A DNA stretch of 5,323 nt from an uncultured Blautia sp. (GCA_934394545.1 CAKRRG010000118.1:1-5323), one strand, 5' to 3'. Shown: positions 1 to 5,323, counted from the first letter of the stretch. A program made the numbers and translations. Notes: generated by a model not told the origin, from the sequence alone.

Positions 1-46
1 AAAAATCGCTGAACCCCAGTAAACTCAAGGGATACAGCGATTTTTT
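1..46. terminator. Factor-independent terminator at left edge
   Basis: An 11-bp perfect stem (1-11 AAAAATCGCTG with 35-45 CAGCGATTTTT) encloses a 23-nt loop and ends in six T residues (41-46). On the plus strand this is a typical intrinsic terminator for a gene left of the window. The A-run on the left arm gives a T-run on the minus strand as well, so it could work both ways. The stem is cut close to the window edge, so it may extend further. Confidence 0.8.
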
Positions 47-264
47 CTTCTAATAACTGTCAAAGACAGGATTATACCCCGAACCGGAAAAAAAGCAAAG
101 TATTTCTTTAACCGCTTGATCCTGTCTGTAGTATAAACAAAAAAAGTGCTTTAACACTGTACAAAATAAATAATAAAACGCAGATGCCTTTCGGCACTTG
201 TCGAAAAAACATGTACAATAGCGATAAAAAAAACAAAATATAATCAAATGTTTTGTAAAATATG
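47..264. other. AT-rich non-coding intergenic stretch before glgC
   Basis: No credible gene is seen here. The only open frame (minus strand, 50-247) encodes a Phe/Cys/Tyr-rich low-complexity string with no ribosome binding site, as expected for AT-rich DNA read by chance. The stretch contains the inverted repeats described at 57-127, a small TGCC-TTTC-GGCA hairpin (185-196) and a TGTACAA direct repeat (159-165 and 212-218). Several A-runs could make the DNA curved upstream of the glgC promoter. Confidence 0.6.
57..127. repeat. Nested and competing inverted repeats
   Basis: AGACAGGAT (64-72) and ATCCTGTCT (119-127) form a perfect 9-bp inverted repeat with a 46-nt spacer. Inside it CGG (85-87) can pair with CCG (112-114), and AAAG (97-100) with CTTT (106-109). 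The left arm core GACAG (65-69) can instead pair with CTGTC (57-61) over a 3-nt loop, so two exclusive folds are possible. It lies upstream of the predicted glgC start site, so it is probably not part of that transcript. Function is unknown. Confidence 0.45.
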
Positions 265-293
265 TTCACTAAATATAAAAAGTATGGTATAAT
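265..293 (+). promoter_or_regulatory. Predicted sigma-A-type promoter of glgC operon
   Basis: A perfect TATAAT -10 box (288-293) is preceded by an extended TGG (285-287). TTCACT (265-270), four of six matches to TTGACA, sits 17 bp upstream. Transcription would begin near 300, leaving a leader of about 25 nt before the glgC ATG. That is too short for a riboswitch or attenuator. No clear operator was recognised. Confidence 0.75.
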
Positions 294-325
294 GATAAAT
301 CATAACTACAACAAGAGGTGATAGC

Positions 326-1603
326 ATGATTAAAAAAGAAATGATTGCCATGCTCTTAGCCGGCGGCCAAGGCAGCAGACTTGGGGTACTGACAGAAAAA
401 GTGGCCAAACCAGCAGTAGCTTTTGGAGGAAAATACCGTATCATTGATTTTCCATTAAGTAACTGTATTAATTCAGGAATTGATACAGTAGGAGTTCTGA
501 CACAGTATCAGCCTCTGAGACTGAATACCCATATTGGTATCGGTGTTCCGTGGGACCTGGACAGAAACGAAGGCGGTGTAACTGTACTTCCACCATATGA
601 GAAGAGTACAAACAGTGAGTGGTACACAGGAACAGCCAATGCCATTTTCCAGAATATGGCGTATATGGAGCAGTACAATCCGGATTATGTGCTTATCCTT
701 TCAGGAGATCATATATATAAGATGGATTATGAGGTTATGCTCGATTTTCATAAGGCAAATAAGGCAGATGTGACGATTGCCTGCATGCCGGTGCCGATTG
801 AAGAAGCCAGCCGATTTGGTATTATGGTAACGGATGAGACTTTCCGTGTAACAGAATTTGAAGAGAAACCAGAGCACCCGAGCAGCAATCTTGCTTCTAT
901 GGGAATTTATATTTTCAGCTGGCCTGCACTCAAGGAAGCACTTTATGCATTAAAGGATCAGCAGAGTTGTGATTTTGGTAAGCATATCCTTCCATATTGC
1001 AAGGATAAGGGGGAACGTCTTTTTGCCTACGAATACAATGGCTATTGGAAAGATGTTGGAACTCTTGGTTCTTACTGGGAAGCGAATATGGAGCTTATTG
1101 ATATTATTCCGGAATTTAATCTTTATGAGGAATTCTGGAAGATTTATACCAAGGGCGATATTATCCAGCCACAGTATATTTCAGAGGACGCTGTTATGGA
1201 CAGATGTCTTGTTGGTGAAGGCGCCGAAATCTATGGCGAAGTACATAATTCTGTAATCGGACCGAATGTTGTAATTGGCAAAGGCAGTGTGATCAAGGAT
1301 TCCATTATCATGCGCAATACAACGATCGGTGAAAATGTGGATATGGAAAAGGCGATCGTGGCAGAAGATGTAACCATTGGCAATAACGTGGTTCTGGGCT
1401 GCGGTAAGGAAGCGCCTAATGTAAAGAAACCTGCTGTATATGCATTTGGCATTGCGACTATAGGAGAAGGCTCCGTGATTCCGGACAATGTTAAGATTGG
1501 AAAGAATACGGCGATTTCCGGTGTAACCATCCCGGCAGATTATCCGGATGGGATTCTGGAGAGCGGACAGGTAATTGCAGCAAAGGACGGTGACAAAGCA
1601 TGA
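326..1603 (+). CDS. glgC: Glucose-1-phosphate adenylyltransferase, catalytic subunit GlgC
   Basis: This is ADP-glucose pyrophosphorylase: ATP plus glucose-1-phosphate gives ADP-glucose and pyrophosphate, the committed cytosolic step of bacterial glycogen (granulose) synthesis. The 425 aa match the family length (E. coli 431). The N-terminal nucleotidyltransferase fold has the AGGQGSRL loop (12-19; R18), [15 protein letters not shown] (28-42), WYTGTANA (99-106), catalytic LSGDHIYK (125-132; D128), G1P-binding FEEKP (178-182; K181) and metal-ligand region WKDVGT (241-246; D243). With the offset set by the glycine loop, these align with E. coli R32, D142 and K195. K25 falls at the position of the E. 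coli fructose-1,6-bisphosphate lysine K39, but allostery is not proven by that. From about residue 290 hexapeptide repeats indicate a left-handed beta-helix. The start is supported by AGAGGTGAT (314-322) close before the ATG. The stop overlaps the glgD start by 4 nt. Confidence 0.97.
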   Translation: MIKKEMIAMLLAGGQGSRLGVLTEKVAKPAVAFGGKYRIIDFPLSNCINSGIDTVGVLTQYQPLRLNTHIGIGVPWDLDRNEGGVTVLPPYEKSTNSEWYTGTANAIFQNMAYMEQYNPDYVLILSGDHIYKMDYEVMLDFHKANKADVTIACMPVPIEEASRFGIMVTDETFRVTEFEEKPEHPSSNLASMGIYIFSWPALKEALYALKDQQSCDFGKHILPYCKDKGERLFAYEYNGYWKDVGTLGSYWEANMELIDIIPEFNLYEEFWKIYTKGDIIQPQYISEDAVMDRCLVGEGAEIYGEVHNSVIGPNVVIGKGSVIKDSIIMRNTTIGENVDMEKAIVAEDVTIGNNVVLGCGKEAPNVKKPAVYAFGIATIGEGSVIPDNVKIGKNTAISGVTIPADYPDGILESGQVIAAKDGDKA

Positions 1604-2718
1604 GAGCAATTGGAATTATTTTAGCCGGTGGTAATAATAACCGCATGAGAGAATTATCAGATAAGAGGGCAATTGCAGCAATGCCTATTGCCGGAAGCTA
1701 TAGAAGCATCGATTTTGCCCTGAGTAATATGGCAAACTCCCGTATCCAGAAGGTAGCTGTACTGACACAGTACAACGCACGCTCCTTGAACGAGCATTTA
1801 AGCTCATCTAAGTGGTGGGATTTTGGAAGAAAGCAGGGCGGTCTTTTTGTATTTACGCCTACGATCACCAAAGAAAATGGTTTCTGGTATCAGGGAACAG
1901 CAGATGCTATTTATCAGAATCTCAGCTTCCTGAAGAATAGTCATGAACCATACGTTGTCATTGCTTCTGGTGACTGCGTTTATAAAATGGATTATAATAA
2001 GGTTTTGGAATATCATATTGCGAAACGTGCTGATATTACAGTTGTATGCACATCTTGTCAGGATCCTTCTGAGGTTGAGCGATTTGGTGTGCTGCGCATG
2101 AATGAAGATTGCAGAATCGAGGAATTTGAAGAGAAACCTATGGTTTCCCCATATAATACGATTTCTACGGGTATTTATGTGATCAGAAGAAGGCAGCTGA
2201 TCGAGCTTATTGAGAAAGCTGCACAGGAAGGCCGCAATGATTTTGTAAAGGATATTTTAATCCGCTATAAGAATCTGAAGAGAATCTATGGGTATAAAAT
2301 TGACAGTTATTGGAGTAATATTTCCACTGTTGAATCTTATTATAAAACCAATATGGATTTCCTGAAGCCGGAAATCCGTAATTACTTCTTTAAACAGGAG
2401 CCGGCAGTTAAGACGAAGATTGATGATCTTCCACCAGCTAAGTACAATCCTGGTGCGGAGGTTAAGAATTCTTTGATTTCCAGTGGCTGTATTGTAAATG
2501 GTGTTGTTGAAAATTCTGTTTTATTTAAGGATGTATATGTTGGAAATAATTGTGTGATCAAGAATTCTGTGATTTTGAATGATGTATATCTGGGGGATAA
2601 TACACACATCGAGAATTGTATTGTTGAAAGCCGGGGTACGATCAGGGCAAATTCTTACTACAGCGGTGATGGAGAAGTGAAAATCGTTGTGGAAAAAAAT
2701 GAAAGATATAGTATATAA
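1600..2718 (+). CDS. glgD: ADP-glucose pyrophosphorylase accessory subunit GlgD
   Basis: This is a paralogue of GlgC (372 aa) found in Firmicutes, where GlgC/GlgD mixtures are generally more active than GlgC alone and GlgD has little or no activity by itself (family knowledge). Conserved landmarks are WYQGTADA (96-103), [10 protein letters not shown] (123-132; D125 kept) and FEEKP (176-180; K179 kept). Key places diverge. The glycine loop is GGNNNRM (10-16) instead of GGxGxRL, GGKYR becomes AGSYR (31-35), and the second metal-ligand Asp of GlgC (WKDVGT) becomes Asn (WSNIST, 238-243; N240). A shortened beta-helix follows from about 285 to 350. The ATG lies inside an ATGA overlap with glgC, with GGTGA (1589-1593) six nt upstream, so translation is probably coupled and the subunits made together. 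No terminator separates it from spoVG. Confidence 0.95.
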   Translation: MRAIGIILAGGNNNRMRELSDKRAIAAMPIAGSYRSIDFALSNMANSRIQKVAVLTQYNARSLNEHLSSSKWWDFGRKQGGLFVFTPTITKENGFWYQGTADAIYQNLSFLKNSHEPYVVIASGDCVYKMDYNKVLEYHIAKRADITVVCTSCQDPSEVERFGVLRMNEDCRIEEFEEKPMVSPYNTISTGIYVIRRRQLIELIEKAAQEGRNDFVKDILIRYKNLKRIYGYKIDSYWSNISTVESYYKTNMDFLKPEIRNYFFKQEPAVKTKIDDLPPAKYNPGAEVKNSLISSGCIVNGVVENSVLFKDVYVGNNCVIKNSVILNDVYLGDNTHIENCIVESRGTIRANSYYSGDGEVKIVVEKNERYSI

Positions 2719-2769
2719 AGGACTTTAAAGCGCAGAAAATGCGATTAAGAGGAAAGGGGTAGCAAAAAA

Positions 2770-3045
2770 ATGAACATTACAGACGTACGGGTGAGAAAGG
2801 TTGCGAAGGAGGGAAAGATGAAAGCCGTAGTTTCTATCACTATTGATGAAGAATTTGTAGTACATGACATCAAGGTGATTGAGGGGGAGAAGGGGCTTTT
2901 TATCGCAATGCCAAGCCGTAAAGCAACCGATGGAGAATACCGGGATATAGCACATCCCATTAATTCTTCTACTCGTGACAAGATTCAGACAATCATTCTC
3001 GAAAAATACCAGGAGGCTGCAGCTGAGGAAGAAGCTGCGGTATAA
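2770..3045 (+). CDS. spoVG: Septation/developmental regulator SpoVG
   Basis: This small (91 aa) cytosolic protein is of the SpoVG family, which binds DNA and RNA in several Firmicutes and spirochaetes and affects septation and sporulation in Bacillus. Family hallmarks are clear: an N-terminal beta strand with ITDVRVRKV (3-11), [20 protein letters not shown] (29-48), and the diagnostic [15 protein letters not shown] (58-72), followed by a helix and an acidic Ala/Glu tail (82-91) that varies in the family. The ATG follows a G-rich ribosome binding site (AGGGG at 2755-2759, 10 nt away). It sits 51 bp after glgD on the same strand, with only a weak 4-bp hairpin (CGCA/TGCG, 2731-2743) between, so it is probably the third gene of the glgC operon. 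A strong terminator follows. In Bacillus spoVG instead precedes glmU. Why it accompanies glycogen genes here is not shown by the sequence. Confidence 0.96.
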   Translation: MNITDVRVRKVAKEGKMKAVVSITIDEEFVVHDIKVIEGEKGLFIAMPSRKATDGEYRDIAHPINSSTRDKIQTIILEKYQEAAAEEEAAV

Positions 3046-3064
3046 ACTCTAGGGAGGTTTTTAC

Positions 3065-3110
3065 AGCCCTGCATTTTGTGAAGAAATTCATGAGATGCAG
3101 GGCTTTTTTT
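3065..3110 (+). terminator. Strong intrinsic terminator after spoVG
   Basis: A perfect 10-bp GC-rich stem, AGCCCTGCAT (3065-3074) with ATGCAGGGCT (3095-3104), is followed by seven T residues (3104-3110). The 20-nt loop can fold further as GUGAA-GAAA-UUCAU. It lies 20 bp after the spoVG stop and should end the glgC-glgD-spoVG transcript. Confidence 0.93.
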
Positions 3111-3142
3111 GTGAAATTACTTCGTAATGTTCCTACTGAAAT

Positions 3143-3162
3143 CTGTCTGCGAAAGCAGACGG
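3143..3162. repeat. GAAA-tetraloop hairpin in intergenic region
   Basis: GTCTGC (3145-3150), GAAA and GCAGAC (3155-3160) make a perfect 6-bp stem with a GNRA loop, extendable to 8 pairs with one G-U. No T-run follows, so it is not a simple terminator. It is upstream of the predicted promoter of the next gene and would be transcribed only by read-through. The role is unknown. Confidence 0.5.
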
Positions 3163-3184
3163 CAGCTGGCGCGCAAAATAAATC

Positions 3185-3205
3185 AAATATTACACAAATA
3201 TTACA
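3185..3205 (-). promoter_or_regulatory. WalR-type (YycF) direct-repeat binding site candidate
   Basis: The ten-base sequence AAATATTACA occurs twice (3185-3194, 3196-3205) with an 11-bp period. On the reverse strand the core reads TGTAAT-N5-TGTAAT (3189-3205), a perfect match to the WalR consensus TGTWAH-N5-TGTWAH known from Bacillus and relatives. It ends 17 bp before the -35 box of a gene encoding a secreted cell-wall protein of the type WalRK usually controls. Caveats are that the motif is AT-rich and could arise by chance, and that it is in reverse orientation relative to the gene. Confidence 0.55.
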
Positions 3206-3222
3206 AAAGTTAAATAAAAGTG

Positions 3223-3250
3223 TTGAAAAAATTACGAAATATGATATACT
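3223..3250 (+). promoter_or_regulatory. Predicted sigma-A promoter of the 3D-domain gene
   Basis: TTGAAA (3223-3228, five of six matches) and TATACT (3245-3250, five of six) are separated by 16 bp, with an extended -10 TGA at 3242-3244. The start site would be near 3257, giving a leader of about 30 nt before the ATG at 3286. Confidence 0.75.
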
Positions 3251-3285
3251 TGACCTACGAAAAAGATAATGAGGTGTTTACATAG

Positions 3286-4461
3286 ATGAGAATGAAAAGG
3301 ATTTTTGCGTTACTGTTAACTGGTATGATAGCGGTGTCTGGCCCGGTTTCTGTATATGCTTCCTCCACAGAGGAGCAGCTTGCAGATGCCCAGGCATGGA
3401 AGGAAGCAGCTCAGGGTGAGCTCGCAGATGCGCAGGCAAATATGTCCTCTCTTGAGGGGAAGAAGCAGGAACTTGAGAGTTATCTGGCAGAACTGAATGT
3501 GCAGTATACAGAGCTTACCAACAGTGTATCTGAGCTTGGAATCCAGGCAGCTGAGAAGGAAGAAGAACTGAAAACATTAAAGACGCAGCTTGAGGAAGCG
3601 AAAGCGACATCTGATAAGCAGTACGAGGATATGAAGAAGCGCATTGTGTACATGTATGAGAATGGCAGTGTATCTATGCTGGAGCTGCTTTTGTCCTCAG
3701 AGGATCTGGCACAGTTTTTGAACCGTGCGGAGAACATTGCCCAGATTTCCCAGTATGACCGTAACATGCTTGAAAAATATAAGACACTTCAGGCTGAAAT
3801 TAAGGAGCAGGAAGAGCAGGCTGAGGCAGAAGCGCAGTCCATCAATGCTCTTCTCGCAGAGAAATCTGCCAAGCAACAGGAGGTGCAGGCTCTGACTGCA
3901 AGCACCAATGAGAATATTCAGTCTTATATTAGTCAGATCAGTGCCAGCCAGGATGAAATCAGTGCCCTGAATGCGCAGATCAGCAGTGCAGACAGCAGCA
4001 TTTACAGTCTGATGCAGGCAGTTGAAGCTGAGAAGGCAGCGGCAGAGACAGCGGCGGCAGAGACGACAGCGGCAGAGACGGCAGCAGTGGTTGCTGTTGA
4101 CCAGGAAGAAAGTGCTTCTGAGGAAGATTACAGTGGAACAGATAGCGATATTTCCGAGAGTGGAAGCAGTTCTTCTTCTCAAGGAACCTATCTTGGCAAC
4201 TTCACGCTGACAGCATACTGTAATTGCGCACAGTGTTGCGGAACAGCCGGAAATCTTACAGCCAGCGGAACTGTTCCTACAGCAGGGAGAACCGTTGCTA
4301 TGGCAGGAGTACCTTTTGGAACCCAGCTTCTGATCAATGGAAATGTGTATACAGTGGAGGATCTTGGAACTCCTTACGGACATGTTGATATTTACTTTAA
4401 CAGCCATTCTGAGGCACTTGCATTTGGATTGCAGAGTGCAGAGGTTTACAGATTGAATTAA
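3286..4461 (+). CDS. Secreted PcsB/CwlO-like coiled-coil protein with C-terminal 3D domain
   Basis: A probable exported peptidoglycan-remodelling enzyme of 391 aa. Residues 1-25 are a signal peptide (basic MRMKR, hydrophobic core, likely cleavage after VYA). Residues 28-250 are Glu/Gln/Ala-rich coiled coil. They include an RIVYMYENG...LLLSSEDLAQFLNRAE stretch (119-149) typical of the PcsB/CwlO N-terminal domain, which FtsEX engages in streptococci and Bacillus. An Ala-Glu-Thr repeat (251-265) and an acidic Ser-rich linker (272-299) lead to the 3D domain (301-391): TAYCNCAQCCG (309-319), TASGTVPTAGRTVA (325-338), VEDLG (357-361) and HVDIYF (366-371). Of the three Asp that name the domain, D359 and D368 are visible; the first (normally VAVDP) reads VAMAG here. 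CwlO and PcsB carry NlpC/P60 or CHAP domains instead, so the catalytic end has been exchanged. The start has GAGGTG (3271-3276) nine nt upstream. Exact bond specificity cannot be assigned. Confidence 0.88.
   Translation: MRMKRIFALLLTGMIAVSGPVSVYASSTEEQLADAQAWKEAAQGELADAQANMSSLEGKKQELESYLAELNVQYTELTNSVSELGIQAAEKEEELKTLKTQLEEAKATSDKQYEDMKKRIVYMYENGSVSMLELLLSSEDLAQFLNRAENIAQISQYDRNMLEKYKTLQAEIKEQEEQAEAEAQSINALLAEKSAKQQEVQALTASTNENIQSYISQISASQDEISALNAQISSADSSIYSLMQAVEAEKAAAETAAAETTAAETAAVVAVDQEESASEEDYSGTDSDISESGSSSSSQGTYLGNFTLTAYCNCAQCCGTAGNLTASGTVPTAGRTVAMAGVPFGTQLLINGNVYTVEDLGTPYGHVDIYFNSHSEALAFGLQSAEVYRLN
4036..4080 (+). repeat. Three 15-bp in-frame tandem repeats (AAAET units)
   Basis: Three consecutive 15-bp units at 4036, 4051 and 4066 encode AAAET, AAAET and TAAET in the linker between coiled coil and 3D domain. 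The units are near identical at DNA level. Because each is a multiple of three, slippage would lengthen or shorten the linker without breaking the frame. Confidence 0.85.
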
Positions 4462-4472
4462 GGAAAAAGAAT

Positions 4473-4530
4473 ACGCCCTGACAGGAAAGAAGTGTAAAGT
4501 CTTTTACCTGTCGGGGCGTTTGTTTGTCTG
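4473..4530. terminator. Bidirectional intrinsic terminator between convergent genes
   Basis: ACGCCCTGACAGG (4473-4485) pairs with CCTGTCGGGGCGT (4507-4519) through 13 pairs with one G-U, and the loop can add imperfect A/T pairs. On the plus strand TTTGTTTGT follows. On the minus strand the sequence leaving the stem is ATTCTTTTTCC. It therefore fits as the shared terminator of the 3D-domain gene (stop 4459-4461) and the convergent shell-protein gene. Confidence 0.88.
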
Positions 4531-4546
4531 CAATAATGGAGAATTG

Positions 4547-5260
4547 TTATAAATAAGGCTCTCCCGGAATTTCCGGATAGCTTCCCATTCCGATCAGCAG
4601 CTCCAGTCCGATCTGCCTTGCCTGGAGTACGGCCTCTTTCACAGCACTGGCATCTCCCGAAATCGCAAGGATAACCTCATTGGAGTGGCTTGTACCAATG
4701 CTTGGAGTCATATAACGTGTAATATGAACTGCAGAAGCCTTCATAGCAGTATCTGCCATTACAAGTCCGATGGCGGCCGGAGAACCTGCCATGAATCCGA
4801 AAGCTTCCCCTGGAACTGCGTGAAAGGCCATGGCAAGAGCGCCGCCTGCATTTGCTGAAAATGCAAATTCCAGATGACCGGATTCGCTGATATATAATTC
4901 TCCCGCATATTTATTAGTTAATTCCAATGCAAGAGAAATGGCGTGGCGGACATCGGAAACGTCATTTCCACCGATCACAATGTAGTTGCCGTGTCCACCC
5001 CAGCCTTTGGTATCACGTGGGAATTCGATAGAAAGAACCTCTGTGCCGGTAGCCTTCACTGCATCATCAACAGCAGTGATCTGACCTGCTGCACCTGTAC
5101 GGGAACTGAAAAGTCCCAGGGTGTGATAGCGAGTTCCTATATTCATTTCTTTTAAAAGAGTATCATCTACTCCTGAAATTACAAGTCCGATGGTATCCAG
5201 AACAGCAGTTCCCACAAATTCGGTGCGAGTGCATTTGGTACTGATACTGTGTACATCCAT
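4547..5260 (-). CDS. PduB-class tandem-BMC (BMC-T) microcompartment shell protein
   Basis: A structural shell protein of a bacterial microcompartment. BMC-T proteins carry two BMC domains and form pseudohexameric trimers in the shell. The 237 aa contain PduB landmarks in order: TEFVGTA (13-19), DTIGLVI (22-28), SSRTGAAGQITAVDDAVKAT (52-71), SIEFPRDTKG (77-86), NDVSDVR (99-105), then in the second domain GFMAGSPAAIGLVMADTAMK (155-174), GTSHSNEVILAISGD (189-203), AVKEAV and a GSYPE...PYL tail resembling the PduB C-terminus. Only 12 residues precede TEFVGT, so the long N-terminal extension of Salmonella PduB is absent, as in the short PduB' form. No cargo enzyme or second shell gene is in view, so the pathway cannot be named. 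The gene is convergent with the 3D-domain gene and shares its terminator. An in-frame ATG five codons upstream (5273-5275) overlaps the ribosome binding site and is less likely. Confidence 0.92.
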   Translation of the reverse strand: MDVHSISTKCTRTEFVGTAVLDTIGLVISGVDDTLLKEMNIGTRYHTLGLFSSRTGAAGQITAVDDAVKATGTEVLSIEFPRDTKGWGGHGNYIVIGGNDVSDVRHAISLALELTNKYAGELYISESGHLEFAFSANAGGALAMAFHAVPGEAFGFMAGSPAAIGLVMADTAMKASAVHITRYMTPSIGTSHSNEVILAISGDASAVKEAVLQARQIGLELLIGMGSYPEIPGEPYL

Positions 5261-5268
5261 GAGAAAAA

Positions 5269-5273
5269 CCTCC
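5269..5273 (-). promoter_or_regulatory. Ribosome binding site deciding the shell-protein start
   Basis: On the minus strand the sequence ATGGAGGTTTTTCTCATG contains GGAGG followed, after 8 nt, by the ATG at 5258-5260. The earlier ATG (5273-5275) overlaps this Shine-Dalgarno sequence and has none of its own, so the downstream ATG is chosen, giving MDVHSIS as N-terminus. Confidence 0.8.
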
Positions 5274-5291
5274 ATAGCATTACTTTTCTTA

Positions 5292-5320
5292 AGTTTAACA
5301 TGATTAAGGAAAATTGAAAA
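5292..5320 (-). promoter_or_regulatory. Candidate promoter of the shell-protein gene
   Basis: On the minus strand TTTTCA (5315-5320) and TAAACT (5292-5297) each match four of six consensus bases with a 17-bp spacer and an extended -10 TGT. Transcription would start near 5285, about 25 nt before the chosen ATG. The match is modest and the region is AT-rich, so the gene could equally belong to an operon extending past the right edge. Confidence 0.4.
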
Positions 5321-5323
5321 GCT

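Noticed and set aside
50..247. 65-aa minus-strand open frame upstream of glgC
   Set aside because: Low-complexity Phe/Cys/Tyr composition from AT-rich DNA, no Shine-Dalgarno, and it spans the inverted repeats.
254..270. WalR half-site TGTAAA before the glgC promoter
   Set aside because: Only one half-site is present; the position five bases on reads TTCACT, which is the -35 candidate and not TGTWAH.
1181..1609. 142-aa minus-strand open frame within glgC
   Set aside because: Antisense shadow of the hexapeptide-repeat region of glgC, whose regular codon pattern suppresses stops on the other strand.
2717..2745. Sigma-H-like promoter for spoVG (AAAGGACTT resembling the -35)
   Set aside because: The -35 has a mismatch, and no RNNGAAT -10 is found at the right distance: GCAGAAA is only 6 bp away, and the 13-bp position reads ATGCGAT. 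The resemblance to the Bacillus spoVG promoter is too weak.
3078..3269. 63-aa plus-strand open frame beginning with GTG after spoVG
   Set aside because: It starts inside the loop of the spoVG terminator, runs through the T-run, the hairpin, the WalR-like box and the promoter, has no ribosome binding site and resembles no family.
3697..4407. 236-aa minus-strand open frame opposite the 3D-domain gene
   Set aside because: It is a Cys/Arg/Leu-rich antisense reading of the Glu/Gln/Ala-rich coiled-coil gene, with no start signal. Repetitive coding DNA often leaves such long shadow frames.

Overview
The window looks like chromosomal DNA from a low-to-moderate GC Firmicute of class Clostridia, most likely a Lachnospiraceae-type gut anaerobe. 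This rests on the split glgC/glgD pair of Firmicutes, spoVG, AGGAGG-type ribosome binding sites, a secreted PcsB/CwlO-like coiled coil joined to a 3D domain with a YCxCxxCCG motif, and a bacterial microcompartment shell gene. The family assignment is an inference from protein style, not a database result.

Layout. Positions 1-46 form a factor-independent terminator for something left of the window. An AT-rich, apparently non-coding stretch (47-264) with inverted repeats follows, then a good vegetative promoter (265-293). That promoter should drive glgC (326-1603) and glgD (1600-2718, 4-nt ATGA overlap), with spoVG (2770-3045) 51 bp further on and no terminator between. A strong terminator closes this operon at 3065-3110. 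The next intergenic region (3111-3285) holds a stable hairpin, a perfect WalR-type direct repeat (reverse strand TGTAAT-N5-TGTAAT) and an extended -10 promoter. It serves a secreted cell-wall protein of 391 aa (3286-4461). A bidirectional terminator (4473-4530) separates that gene from a convergent PduB-class tandem-BMC shell protein gene on the minus strand (4547-5260), which has its own plausible promoter at the right edge.

How the genes fit together. GlgC and GlgD form the ADP-glucose pyrophosphorylase that commits glucose-1-phosphate to glycogen (granulose). Cotranscription with spoVG, a nucleic-acid-binding developmental regulator, would link carbon storage to a growth-phase or sporulation regulator. 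The secreted protein combines a coiled coil of the kind controlled by FtsEX with a 3D (YocH/MltA-like) catalytic domain. The WalR-like box upstream fits, because both CwlO and YocH belong to the WalRK regulon in Bacillus. The shell gene is functionally unrelated to its left-hand neighbours. From this window it is either an orphan or the last gene of a locus that lies to the right.

No mobile element, CRISPR array, tRNA or rRNA was seen. No wholly new system is evident. The most rewarding leads are the WalR-like box in front of the coiled-coil/3D fusion, the isolated BMC-T gene and the glgC-glgD-spoVG operon.
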